This document shows, in pieces, positions 1 through 10,120 of a stretch of DNA of 64,000 nucleotides. Under the pieces are notes generated by a model, which was given only the letters and a program-made list of their open reading frames with translations, made no database searches and was not told the origin of the DNA. Every line of letters begins with the position of its first letter. The first letter of the stretch is position 1. The translations under genes and the position numbers were made by a program. This DNA comes from Lodderomyces elongisporus (taxonomy: Eukaryota > Ascomycota > Pichiomycetes > Serinales > Debaryomycetaceae): NCBI RefSeq assembly GCF_030384665.1, contig NC_083678.1:310001-374000 (forward strand), read 5' to 3'.

Positions 1-1218
1 ATAGCATTGTTTGAACTGCACTTGTTGTTCATTGATCCTGAAACTGGGAATATCACGGGGAAAAAACCCAACAATGGAGCCATTGATATCAAACCCATTA
101 AGCAAACTTTTGCATTGGAATTTAGCGACAATTTTGTGTTAGCCGAGTCTGTTGATGAAGATGTATATTTCGTCAAGCAAAAAGATAACACAATGCTCTC
201 TGGACATTTAATTCCTAAAAACGAGCTCAAATCAATTCAAACTTGGACCTACAATTTGCAAGAACATATTGTTGCTGCTTCCACTCCCTTGCAAGAGTCA
301 AATTCATTATCCGCAGTTTCATCGATTGGGATCCCACTTCACGATAAATCTGTATTATACAAATACCTCAATCCCAATTTACTAGCATTAATGACATTTA
401 AAGAAACTTTGAAGTTGTACCTTATTGATGGAATATCAGGTAATTTGTTGTACACACATGTTCATCCTGTCGCCGAGTTGATCGACCCACTGTCAGTACG
501 TCTTGTAGCAGATGACAACTGGTTAGTGTACACTTTTTTCACCAAACTGCCGAGATTAGAGCAAAGGATTAATGTTGTTGACCTTTTCAATGGTAAATCT
601 GCTCCCTTAACGCAATCACTTGCAAATGTCACAATCGATTCAATTTTCACAAAGTCTTTTATTTACCCTGAGAAAATTCTCCAATTATCATCAACGAAAA
701 CAAATTGGGGCATCACTTTGAAATCCATAATTGCGTTCACCGAACTGGGCAATTTGGTGGAACTCCCCAAATTTGTTTTAAACCCGAGGCGACCAGAGCA
801 TCAAATGTCTGCTAGTGAATACCAAGATGACTTCAGGTTGATGCCATATGATCCTATAATTCCAAAAAACAATTTCCAAACCATCAATCACAAATTTAAA
901 TTAGAATACGAAGACGAGGATGTCGAAGATGTCGAAGAAAAGGACGGATACAAAGAGGTCAAAAATAAAGTAGGCGCAATTCTTGTACAACCAACACAGT
1001 ATGAAAGTACAGTAGTTTTGTGTTTCATGAATAGTCATAATCAATTTTGTTCCCTTGTTCAGCCTAGTGCATCATTTGACTTGTTGGGCAAAAATTTCGA
1101 AAAAATTAAATTGGTTCTTACAATCATTGCCTTGTTGGCAGTGTACATTGCTACAAAGCCATATGTATCTGATAAGAAATTGAAATCGCAATGGATAGAT
1201 TTGAAAAAGAAAGCATAA
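1..1218 (+). CDS. EMC1: ER membrane complex subunit 1, C-terminal part (5' end outside window)
   Basis: The reading frame is open from base 1, so the start lies upstream; 405 residues are visible. The EMC inserts tail-anchored and multipass proteins into the ER membrane, and Emc1 is its large scaffold subunit with a lumenal beta-propeller. Visible hallmarks of the EMC1 C-terminal domain are SVLYKYLNPNLLAL (about residues 116-130), LYLIDGISGNLLY, a GITLKS-type segment and LNPRRPEHQ (about 263-271). A single hydrophobic helix (about 373-392, LVLTIIALLAVYI) is followed by a short basic tail, as in Emc1 of other species. An acidic stretch (EYEDEDVEDVEEKD) is a lineage insertion. The CTG codon at 745-747 falls where relatives have Ser, consistent with CUG-Ser decoding. 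The gene converges on the zinc-cluster gene 89 bases downstream. Confidence 0.92.
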   Translation: MALFELHLLFIDPETGNITGKKPNNGAIDIKPIKQTFALEFSDNFVLAESVDEDVYFVKQKDNTMLSGHLIPKNELKSIQTWTYNLQEHIVAASTPLQESNSLSAVSSIGIPLHDKSVLYKYLNPNLLALMTFKETLKLYLIDGISGNLLYTHVHPVAELIDPLSVRLVADDNWLVYTFFTKLPRLEQRINVVDLFNGKSAPLTQSLANVTIDSIFTKSFIYPEKILQLSSTKTNWGITLKSIIAFTELGNLVELPKFVLNPRRPEHQMSASEYQDDFRLMPYDPIIPKNNFQTINHKFKLEYEDEDVEDVEEKDGYKEVKNKVGAILVQPTQYESTVVLCFMNSHNQFCSLVQPSASFDLLGKNFEKIKLVLTIIALLAVYIATKPYVSDKKLKSQWIDLKKKA

Positions 1219-1307
1219 ATACTTTATGAATCAAATCAAACCAAAGAAAAAAAAAATGAAGAAAAAAAAATGAAAATGAAAAGCCGTGTATATTATCTTT
1301 CTTTAAC

Positions 1308-3380
1308 CTATAATATTGTCAATATAGACTCGTTAGACTTGATGTATTTCTGTAAATCTTTATCAATGATGAAATCCAAGGGCAAACTAGTATCAACTTT
1401 TTCGGAAAAATTTTCGACATTATTTTTTTCTTGCTCATAAATAAGCCAAATCAATTCATACTGCAAGCTAGAGACTAGATAATTTTTCATCCTTGTTACC
1501 AAGAAAAATGAGTTTTGCAAAGTTTCGGCTTGGTCCATTTGCTTAGCAATAATAAACTCATTTTCCAACTTGTCAAATTTTTCGATTATTTTTAACAATT
1601 TGAAATTCATAAAATGCCAAGAGTCATGTTGGAATATCTTGTCAAACAATTTTCCAAATGCATTCTTCACCAATTGATATTGCGAGACAGAACTCAAAAT
1701 AGGAGACTTGAAAACGCGAAGCAAAGTGAGGCTTGCTAGTTCAACGGGGAACTTGTAGAAAATGGGTAGTTTTAAGTACTCCTCCTCTGATTCCATCAAC
1801 TCAACAATTGACAAACAACAGTTGATCAACTTAATCACATAATTTTTATATTCCACAACGGATATATCAGATTTGGATAGCGAGTATACAAACAACTGCA
1901 ACTTGGAATAAGCAATAGATACTTGGATCAATTTTTCCATCTCTGCACTTTCATAATCCTTTTCGGCGAGCATCTTGTTTAAATCATTCAAGATAATCTC
2001 AAACATATTAAAATTAATCATTTTTGATGTATTAATCTGATTAGGCAATAGAGGTAAACCATCCTCGGTGAGCCTGTCACCGATTAAGTTGCTCATGTTT
2101 TCATTCAACTTGGATTGAATAATTGATATCTTTAACAACGAGTTTATATATTGGTCTGTAGATGATACACCACTATCGAAGAGATCAATATTCGAAGCCT
2201 TGTTGATGATGTAATCTTGAGTGAACCCATTATGGTTGTTGTTGGACAAACCAAGATGTATCAACCAGTAATTTGAATTAACATTCACAAACTTGTAGAT
2301 TCTTTCCCTGATTCTGTTGTTCAAATTGACTTCCCGAGTGACATTTAATTTGGTCTTGTGACTAAATTCCGAGATAAACTCTAGCTTGTGTAAGCCAAAC
2401 TGTAAAGAAAGTGATTTCATCAAACTGATGTATTTGATGCACAAATTATCTGATATTTGTGTCTTGTGGTTTGGTAAGGGCCAAGTTGTTAAAATTAACA
2501 ATGAAGAAATAATGTATACAGATCTAGGAGTTTGAAGCCAGCATTTTGCCACCACGAGGGACTTTATGTGTTCAGTTAAGTTCTCGTATGTTTCTGCTTG
2601 GTCATGTTGATTTAATAATGAGGTAATAATGATACACCAAAAAGTGAGTTCATTTTCCGTGTGGAATTCAACAAGATTTGTGCTTCTAAAAAATTCATCC
2701 GGAAAAATGGGGAGGTAGGAATTAAAGTGGCGTTCGTAATTCGTGAAATAAAGTTGAGCTTGTTTATGTGATAGCAGCACCGGTGCTATTTTGGTATTAG
2801 CAGACAAGACAAACTTTGACAATGAGGCCTGAGTAGTTGGAGGCTGCACCAATAGCGTTTCGCATCCAATATCTTGCAGTGGTGACTCGAGTGGTGACTC
2901 GATGCAAGTCTCGATCTCCGAAACCAGCGGAGTTGGAGACCTTTCAACGAGGTCCTCTGTTTCGTTGACTCTCCGTAACCTTCGGTTTTGTGCTTGAACC
3001 TGTGCCTGTGCTTGTGCCTGTGCTTGTGCTTGTGCTTGTGCTTGTACTTGCTTCCCTCGCATTATCAAAGTGTCAACTAATTTCGACTTTCTCTCCAAGA
3101 GTCGACTCAATACATATTTCAACTCGTCTACTTCGCACGACAACCTTTCCACCATGTCCACAGTCTTGACTCGTCCTGTTGGTTTGTTGATTATTTCTAA
3201 TGTACAATTTAAGTTCCTCTTCACACAGTGTGAGCATGGAAATGGGTTTGTTCGGTAAGCATCGCATTTGGTCTTGTGCTGCCTGCATCTTTTGCATGTC
3301 TTTAGAACCTTGTTAACTTTCGAGTTCAATGGTGGTACAATTAATCGAAGTCTATTTTTGGACTGTAATGACATGATCAT
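1308..3380 (-). CDS. Zn(II)2Cys6 fungal transcription factor
   Basis: A 690-residue protein with an N-terminal binuclear zinc cluster, Cys29-x2-Cys32-x6-Cys39-x9-Cys49-x2-Cys52-x6-Cys59. The text of the cluster (TCKRCRQHKTKCDA...PCSHC) is closest in style to the Leu3/War1 type. A heptad-like segment follows (about 73-105, VERLSCEVDELKYVLSRLLERKSKL), suited to dimerisation. A Gln-Ala dipeptide tract (about 112-131) follows that. From about residue 210 to the end the protein looks like the helical middle-homology region of fungal regulators (HFNSYLPIFPDEFF, then FWCIIITSLL). It is expected to be nuclear and to bind CGG half-sites. The targets cannot be told from sequence, and I cannot choose an orthologue, so no symbol is given. 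The start is the first ATG (MIM); the third codon is also ATG. Its divergent partner is SNM1, 2.5 kb away. Confidence 0.9.
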   Translation of the reverse strand: MIMSLQSKNRLRLIVPPLNSKVNKVLKTCKRCRQHKTKCDAYRTNPFPCSHCVKRNLNCTLEIINKPTGRVKTVDMVERLSCEVDELKYVLSRLLERKSKLVDTLIMRGKQVQAQAQAQAQAQAQAQVQAQNRRLRRVNETEDLVERSPTPLVSEIETCIESPLESPLQDIGCETLLVQPPTTQASLSKFVLSANTKIAPVLLSHKQAQLYFTNYERHFNSYLPIFPDEFFRSTNLVEFHTENELTFWCIIITSLLNQHDQAETYENLTEHIKSLVVAKCWLQTPRSVYIISSLLILTTWPLPNHKTQISDNLCIKYISLMKSLSLQFGLHKLEFISEFSHKTKLNVTREVNLNNRIRERIYKFVNVNSNYWLIHLGLSNNNHNGFTQDYIINKASNIDLFDSGVSSTDQYINSLLKISIIQSKLNENMSNLIGDRLTEDGLPLLPNQINTSKMINFNMFEIILNDLNKMLAEKDYESAEMEKLIQVSIAYSKLQLFVYSLSKSDISVVEYKNYVIKLINCCLSIVELMESEEEYLKLPIFYKFPVELASLTLLRVFKSPILSSVSQYQLVKNAFGKLFDKIFQHDSWHFMNFKLLKIIEKFDKLENEFIIAKQMDQAETLQNSFFLVTRMKNYLVSSLQYELIWLIYEQEKNNVENFSEKVDTSLPLDFIIDKDLQKYIKSNESILTIL

Positions 3381-5882
3381 TTTTTCGAATTGGTTGAAAG
3401 AATGAAAAAGTGAATACTATTTTAAAGTGTGCTTGGATGGTTTGATGATTTCAATATCTTTCTTCCGTTGTCGTAATTTGCTTCAAATTCAGTTTTAATT
3501 TATTCAATATAGTTTAGATAGTGATTCTTCCGATAATGAAAGTATTTATATAATCGTTTATACTTGGAAACTGAAAGCTTGAGTAAAATAAAAAAAAAAA
3601 AGGAAAGAAAGCTAAAGAGGTTGCTGTAGTGGTAGTAGTAGTAGCCAGGGTAGTAGCAAAATGTGGCTTTTTATAGTTTAAATTATAAAGCTGTGAATAT
3701 TAGATATTAGGTTCAAATGATTGTATAAGCAAGGTACGATTGGGTAATCTTAATCTTGTTCTTCTTAATCTTCTTGTTCTTCTTCTTCTTCTTCTTGTTC
3801 TTTTTTATAATTATTTAAATATTCACTGTCACTTTGGCTTGCCTCCAAAGTATTTGCTGAATATATATTGTTCTTGTATTTAGCCAAAGTTCCTATCTAA
3901 ATTCTCGGCTACACCAAAAGTTTTGTACCATCGATTGCAGCTATCGTTGCAAAATAAAATTAGACTAATAAAAAAAAAAAAAAAGAGTAAGAACCGCCAT
4001 AAGGTGACAAAAAAAAAAATGTACATTGTGTTAATATCTCGGATTACGCGTTCTGGGTCCGTAGTAAGCAGAACTGTAATGCTTCTGATTGGTTGATGAG
4101 TGAGGGGCTTTTGATAGACCGATATTCGCATCTGCTTCCATTCTGAGAGCAAGAAATCAAGAAATTTTGAAACTATCAGCCATTCTCCACTTGTGTTACA
4201 AATCTTTTTTTTTTAAGGAAAAAAAGGCAATAGTTTCAGCAACATACATGTTTTGCACCCAATTAAGATGGGTAAAAGTTTTGCTTCTTTTTTTTTTGTA
4301 TGCTTTTGTTGTAGTTGTAGTTGTTCTTTTTCCATTTTCTTTTTTTAATAAGAAGACAACCATTTATCCAGTAGAGTAACAAGCAAGAATGAAGTGGCTA
4401 TTAATGAAATATCCATCGGTACAAAACTGAAAATTACAACTTGCTTATTTTTGCAATTGATTTACCAAATCTAGAAAATGGGTAATTTCACCAAATAGTA
4501 TACAGTATGAGTGTCTACTTCCATCCAGGTGCTTATTTTTCCCACCATACCTGACCAGACATTTGGGAAAATGAAAAAAAAAAAAATAAACAATAGAATA
4601 GTCCGAAAACTAAAGTAAAAGGACAACAAGGACAACAAAGGATGTGAGAGAGAAAGTAAAGGCTTCAGGATGATTATAATAGCTAGTTTTTTGATTGGCT
4701 TTTGATAGCCTTTATGTTTTGAGTTTTGTTGTTTTGTTTTTTTTAATTCATTTGAACTGTAAAAAAAAAAACAAAGAAAATTAAAAATCATTTCCATTTA
4801 TCTCTGATTCCGTAGTAAGCATTGTGCAATATTAACAAACCAATATATATGTGTACATATATGTAGCTATTTACATATCAGGCACCTATTCTCTTAATTT
4901 GATTGTCGAAATTCGGCATTGACAAAACAATCGTGTCACCAATCAGGTACATCATAATTTATACCAAAATTTACAATCCTAAAATTTGGATTTACTGACA
5001 GATAATGTGGCACAGTAAATATTGTATGGAGACACCGATAAAAAATACAAAACATAGAAAGAAAAAGAAAAAAGCATAAGACACATAAAGAATATAAAAC
5101 ATTAGTTTCCTAGCACGTTTCTCCCCCCCCCCCCAGCCTTCTCCACATAAATATATCTTGTATAAACTTGGTCCACAATCTGTGTAAAACATCACAAGCT
5201 ATTTGAACAAAGCCGATAACCGCGAAAGGTTCAATTTTCGCAGTTGAAGTTTTACACATCTAAAAAAAAAATTTCTCTCTCTCTCTCTCTCTCTCTCAGT
5301 TTGTTTTGTTTAGTTTGTAGGAGAGGTGCGGCGCTATAGAAGTCAACTACGGACCTATAGTAAATTCACAATTTGGTTTCCTGAATACATTCAGTTAAAA
5401 TGCACATCTCCATGAAGCCAATAAACCAAATATAGTTTCAGAGTTAATGCAAAAGTCTTGCATGCTGTTGTTGTATCATTCCATTAAGAGCTTTAAATCT
5501 TTTATTTTTTCTTTTCCTTTTTTGGCGATAAAAAAAAATGATTCGAATGGCATATATTGTAAAAACTCACAAGCCAAAATAAGGAACCATTCTGTTATTA
5601 TACTGACACTCTTTTTTTTTTTTGGTACGAAATTTGCTTGAAATTTTTTATCCACGCCCAAAAAATCAGATACTAAGAAAAACAATAATTGTTCTGCTCA
5701 TAATTAATTTAGATTATATAAAGTCACGTGATTTACACGTGCACCACAAATATATATATATGTCACATACTTATTTCTCAAGCTAGATCTTTTTCAAAGA
5801 GACCATCGCGACACAAGGAGGATGTAGATAAGACTACAATTTGCAAGATGTTTCCAGTGTTAAATACAATAAATTTTGATCC
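3381..5882. promoter_or_regulatory. 2.5 kb divergent spacer between the zinc-cluster gene and SNM1
   Basis: No convincing gene is present; short frames here are low complexity. It holds T- and A-runs, a (CT)12 tract at 5274-5297, a C12 run at 5123-5134, and an ACGCGT at 4046-4051. A shared 12-mer CCGTAGTAAGCA occurs at 4059-4070 and 4810-4821, and its core TCCGTAGT recurs inverted near 5345. Two CACGTG boxes lie just before SNM1. The length is more than a housekeeping gene such as SNM1 would need, so most of it probably regulates the transcription factor. Confidence 0.6.
5725..5741. promoter_or_regulatory. Paired CACGTG boxes upstream of SNM1
   Basis: CACGTG occurs at 5725-5730 (in the context GTCACGTGAT, the Cbf1 type) and again at 5736-5741, about 140-160 bases before the SNM1 start. 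Cbf1-type E-boxes are common in promoters of ribosome-biogenesis genes in Candida species. Function here is inferred from position and match only. Confidence 0.5.
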
Positions 5883-7136
5883 ATGCAAAGTACCTCACTC
5901 AATAGTTCTTCAAAGAAGAACTTAAGTAAACCAAAAAATGCCATTCATAAGAACAAGTTTCATGAGAAAAATTATGTGTCAAATGGCAAAACTAAGCGAA
6001 AATTGAATGTGGAAAACCATCTGCAACAGAAGCAACAAAGTCATAAGACACCTCGTGATGTATCTGGTACAGGTCAAATAAGAGACACTAAGAAGATTGA
6101 AAATTTAAACACAGCCTTCAATAATACCATTGAAAAGATAAGTAATGAAACCGAAGCTAAAGAACTGCAGCCGTTGCTGCTGCTGCTGCCTCTGCTGCTT
6201 CTGCGTCACGCAAGTGCTTCACGAGCCCAAAATACACATTATGTGCTAGATGGCAAAAAAATCACATCAGACCAGTATAAATCATTACACTTGTATAACC
6301 TCACTCATGCAGTACCTAACAACCCATTACACAGACAATTTTCTTTACGTTATGAAACATTGAATTGCGATAAACTGATCAATGTTCCACCAATATTGGA
6401 ACATAAGATTTGTATGCACTGCGGAGTCCTACAGATTCCAGGAATAAACCAAACCCATAGGATCGATTTTGGCAAGAAAAATAAAAAGAAGAAGAAGCAG
6501 AAAAACAAATCAGCAGGAGAAGTAGTAGTAAAAAAAGAGAATGATAAAAAGGAAAAGGATAAGGATGAGGATGAGGACGAGGACGAGGAAGGGGAAACTA
6601 CAAGAAAAAATCAAATTCGAAGATTACGATATAAATGCTTGTTTTGCAAAAACGTAACCTATAGCGAACCACTCTTAATTGGAAATATGCCACGTGAGAA
6701 AAACACTAAGAAAGATGGACAGCCTTTGAACGCAATAAATCTGTCCAATAAACCAATGAGCAATGAACTAAAAAGGGCAGAACGAGAATCGTCGGCTGAT
6801 ACAATAAATGCAGGACAATTTGCCAAATCCAATTTAACAAAGTCAGAAGCTGAAGCTGAAGCTGAAACTGAAACTACAGGTGTTAATATAACAACTGGTA
6901 GTTTCGAAACAAATGTTAATAAAGAGAATCCAGTCTTTGTTTCGTTAAAACAAGAAACAGAGCTCGAGTCGCTTGACTCTACTAAAATTGACAAAAAGAA
7001 TAAACAGGCAAAAGCCAGAGCAAAGAAAAGGAAAGCAGGTTCGGATCTATTGGGAATGCTCAAGCAAAGAAAATTGCAACAAGAAACAAAAGAGCAAAAG
7101 GCAAACTCATTGAGCTTGATGGACTTTATGCAATAA
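5883..7136 (+). CDS. SNM1: RNase MRP protein subunit Snm1 (Rpr2/Rpp21/Snm1 family)
   Basis: A 417-residue protein. Snm1 is an RNase MRP-specific protein that binds the MRP RNA; the complex cleaves pre-rRNA and some mRNAs. The family core starts near residue 134 (YKSLHLYNLTHAV). Zinc-ligand pairs are Cys177-x2-Cys180 (ICMHCGVLQIPG) and Cys252-x2-Cys255 (YKCLFCKNVT). The basic C-terminus ends in KANSLSLMDFMQ, which closely matches the ending of S. cerevisiae Snm1 and separates it from Rpr2. It is about twice the length of the S. cerevisiae protein because of low-complexity insertions: an N-terminal K/N/Q-rich region, a KKKKQKNK...DEDEDEDEE block between the two zinc pairs, and Glu-Ala/Glu-Thr repeats. 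The apparent Leu-rich tract near residues 97-110 is encoded mainly by CTG and would read as poly-Ser in this clade. The start is the first ATG, but the true start could be further downstream. Confidence 0.85.
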   Translation: MQSTSLNSSSKKNLSKPKNAIHKNKFHEKNYVSNGKTKRKLNVENHLQQKQQSHKTPRDVSGTGQIRDTKKIENLNTAFNNTIEKISNETEAKELQPLLLLLPLLLLRHASASRAQNTHYVLDGKKITSDQYKSLHLYNLTHAVPNNPLHRQFSLRYETLNCDKLINVPPILEHKICMHCGVLQIPGINQTHRIDFGKKNKKKKKQKNKSAGEVVVKKENDKKEKDKDEDEDEDEEGETTRKNQIRRLRYKCLFCKNVTYSEPLLIGNMPREKNTKKDGQPLNAINLSNKPMSNELKRAERESSADTINAGQFAKSNLTKSEAEAEAETETTGVNITTGSFETNVNKENPVFVSLKQETELESLDSTKIDKKNKQAKARAKKRKAGSDLLGMLKQRKLQQETKEQKANSLSLMDFMQ

Positions 7137-7259
7137 GCTAAAGATACAATACAATAATAAAAACAGGCAAAAAGAATAAGCCTAGAATATTTTTAAAATG
7201 TCGCCATTCTGTAAAGAACACAAGTTGTAAAATGAACTAGAATACTCGCATCTCAGATC

Positions 7260-9296
7260 TCAGCTGACCCAAGTAGCAAGATGAGAAGGTTGCACAGCAG
7301 GTCGCTCTTTATCATGGTATGTTTCTCTCACTACAGTTCTTAACCACCTTCTTCTACGGTAAACTTCGTCATCCCAACCAGTGCTAAAAGCAATACTCTC
7401 CTCGGCACCTACCTTATCGGTATTTTCGCTATCAGTTTGCACACCAACTTTGTCCTTATAACGCTTTTCTCCGCCAATGTTCTCGCTTCCCTCCCATTTA
7501 TTTTCCCCCCTTTCATTCTCCACGTCCTCCTCATCACCTTTCAATATAATATCATAAGCCCATTTCTCATTATCATCAATCAACACCATATCTTCAATCA
7601 AATTATCTTCCACCCATCTATGTACATTGAAATCCATTACCCATTTGCTAGAGGGAACAAATTTATAGCCTAGAGGAGGTTGGATTTCCTTAAGTGATTC
7701 GCTTGTGTTCAACACCAATAGTCGCTCGTTCAAGGATTCCTCGTCTGCATTGAAACTGTCATCCACTTCATGGCCATCTCTATATTCTCCTTTATGTTTC
7801 CGCTGTTCCCGCTGTTGTAGTTGATATTGTTGAATTGCATGATTGTATTTCCTAATCTCACCATTCTTTGTATACACATCATCTGTAAACCCCAGCAGTT
7901 CCCAAATGTTGGTCTTTTGGTTCATTCTTTGTAATTCATAAATCTCAATTTGCTTCTCTTCAATTGCTAAATTATTTTTTTCTTCCCTTTTGTCGTCCAC
8001 AAGTATAGATGTAACTCCATCTTCAAGGTGGTTAACACGATTTTGAATATCCAACCTAGTTTCATCATTGTAAAGCCATTTTAAAATCATATTGCGCACA
8101 TTTGGGTGCATCACAATAATAAAACACCATAATTGAACAACCATAGCCATTTGCGCTATCCAAAAGTTTCGCAATAAAAACCTAACAACGTGTGGCATCA
8201 AGTACAAATTAATCACCAGCAATGACAAACATACTAAAACAATTATTGAAGAAACTTTCTCATTCTTGAAATAAAAGTAGTCTGTAAAGAGCCACACCTG
8301 GAAATCAAAAAGCAGGATATTCAACTGCATAAAGTTTTGAGTGTCGGTAAGATTCATAAAGAATTCTTTGCTAAACAAGGCCACAGGCTTGGGTGCAATA
8401 TAGGTGTCTAGCGGCGCTTGCGAGGGGTACGGATTGACATCGATATATTCCTCATAACTTGTAGTATCAGGTGGGTATACAATCAAATAGTGTGGAATAA
8501 GTGTATTGACGCAAAGAAATACAAATGGTAAGACAGTGAAAAGCACCGGTTTGAGTATTAGATGAGTGATGATCAACGTTATGCCTACTGTATAATATGG
8601 ATCAATCCAGTTGACGTACTTCAACACTTTATTGAAAAAGATATAGATATCTGAATTTCGCTGGTGCAATAGGTTTGAGTTTTTTTGCATTATAGGAAAA
8701 GACAACGGCTTGCGTAGTTTCGCCATATCTGCACGTTCTTGTAAGATTTTAGTTGTATGGTCGTCAATAATCTCGTTGGGAATTATCATGGCAATCACTT
8801 TTTCCATTAGTTTATCAGCTAAATAATTTGGATTGGAAGTGGCATCTGTGGAGAAAATGGATGCAGATAATGAGGCTAACGATGACTTGGCAGCAGGTTC
8901 ATTCATGGTTCCCACGCTATTGGTTTTTCCAGCAGCAGCAGCAGCAGAAGAAGAAGAAGAAGAAGAGCCAAAACCTGAACCTGAACCTGAACCTGATGCT
9001 GCAGATGATGCTGCTGCTGCTACAGCATTGGCGTTGGACATATTTCCAGTTGTGTTAGCATCAGATGACACCACTTCTCCCGCTGTTCCTTTTTTATTAC
9101 TTGCATGACTACCGCCATTACCTGCATTTGTACTATCTTTCCAGAAAGAACTAAAATCAAGGTCCAACGATCGACGTTTCTTTCCAGCTAATGCCGTCTT
9201 AGATGTGTGAGTACTGGAACCATCTGTAGTCTTGGCTGTACTTGTTCCATCATCAATTGAAAGTAAGTTCCCAATATAATTAGATACAGACTCCAT
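7260..9296 (-). CDS. PEX29: Peroxisomal/ER membrane peroxin of the Pex28/Pex29 (Pex24) family
   Basis: A 678-residue membrane protein. Pex28/Pex29-type peroxins sit at ER-peroxisome contact regions and control peroxisome number, size and separation. The start MESVSNYIGN resembles the start of yeast Pex29. Ser/Ala/Gly-rich repeats follow, then the conserved core: LMEKVIAMIIP (about 163-173), hydrophobic segments at about 236-275 (VGITLIITHLILKPVLF, then LPFVFLCVNTLIP) and more near 330-400. Next come NIWELLGFTDDVY (about 464) and PSSKWVMDFNVHRWVED (about 547). The last two segments resemble the dysferlin-like C-terminal part of the family, with the W-rich ending RRRRWLRTVVRE. I cannot fully separate Pex29 from its paralogue Pex28. 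The gene converges on SNM1 with 123 bases between stops. Confidence 0.78.
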   Translation of the reverse strand: MESVSNYIGNLLSIDDGTSTAKTTDGSSTHTSKTALAGKKRRSLDLDFSSFWKDSTNAGNGGSHASNKKGTAGEVVSSDANTTGNMSNANAVAAAASSAASGSGSGSGFGSSSSSSSAAAAAGKTNSVGTMNEPAAKSSLASLSASIFSTDATSNPNYLADKLMEKVIAMIIPNEIIDDHTTKILQERADMAKLRKPLSFPIMQKNSNLLHQRNSDIYIFFNKVLKYVNWIDPYYTVGITLIITHLILKPVLFTVLPFVFLCVNTLIPHYLIVYPPDTTSYEEYIDVNPYPSQAPLDTYIAPKPVALFSKEFFMNLTDTQNFMQLNILLFDFQVWLFTDYFYFKNEKVSSIIVLVCLSLLVINLYLMPHVVRFLLRNFWIAQMAMVVQLWCFIIVMHPNVRNMILKWLYNDETRLDIQNRVNHLEDGVTSILVDDKREEKNNLAIEEKQIEIYELQRMNQKTNIWELLGFTDDVYTKNGEIRKYNHAIQQYQLQQREQRKHKGEYRDGHEVDDSFNADEESLNERLLVLNTSESLKEIQPPLGYKFVPSSKWVMDFNVHRWVEDNLIEDMVLIDDNEKWAYDIILKGDEEDVENERGENKWEGSENIGGEKRYKDKVGVQTDSENTDKVGAEESIAFSTGWDDEVYRRRRWLRTVVRETYHDKERPAVQPSHLATWVS

Positions 9297-10120
9297 AATG
9301 TTTTCTTTTCCTTTCCTTTCCTTTCCTTTCCTTTTCTTTTTTTGTTTAAAAAAACAAACAAATTGGAAATCCTAAATATTAATGGAAAGGAAAGAACGAA
9401 TTCAGTAAATTGTCGTGCGTTGCTAGCTATAATTGACTTGTTGTAACCTTTAAGTAAGCTCGATATAAAAAAACGGGAAAAACCTCCTTCTTTTTCCTTG
9501 TGGTGTTCTAAATTATTATTGTAATTCTTATTCTATTTTTTTTTTCTTTTCCGAATTTTTTTTTGGAATTAATACGTAGTTATAGCTTTTTTTTAAAAAT
9601 ATTTTGGCAACCGTATTTGAACCTGGTAGAACAACGATAATTTGAAATATATCACACAAACTAAAGAAATGAATGAAAAAAAAAAGGATTTCACTTAATC
9701 AATCAAAGTATTAACTCAGAATTTGAAGTTTGGTGATGAATAAATGATAGTATCCAAGTGTGTCCCCAAAGTAATTTGGCAACTCTTGTAGAGTTGCTAA
9801 AACACTTGTTTTTGATTTCTATTTTTCTACTTGAATAAAAAATTAAAGAGGAAAAAGTAAAACGAGGGGCGGTTCCACATAAATGCATTCCGCAGCATCC
9901 TCTATGTATCTAGAACCTCCAACCTCGGAATGTCCTGCATACAAAAGAAGAAAAAAAAAACTGTTTTCTGTCACATAACAGGTATTTATAAAGATGTATC
10001 TACAAAAAAAAAAAAAATTGAGAGAAAGTTTATAAATCATCAACATATCTTTCGTTACATATTAAATGGTACAATTTAGTACAGGTTGGTATAGTAAATT
10101 AAATTAGATAGAACCTCATT
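9297..10120. other. Spacer: PEX29-family promoter and HST3 3' region
   Basis: 824 bases without a supported gene. A (TTTCC)n tract at 9305-9333 lies directly upstream of the ATG at 9296, giving a purine-rich leader on the coding strand. The rest is T- and A-runs. No recognisable RNA gene was seen. Confidence 0.6.

Noticed and set aside
6659..7063. A 134-codon minus-strand frame inside SNM1
   Set aside because: Antisense shadow of the K/E/A-rich C-terminal half of SNM1.
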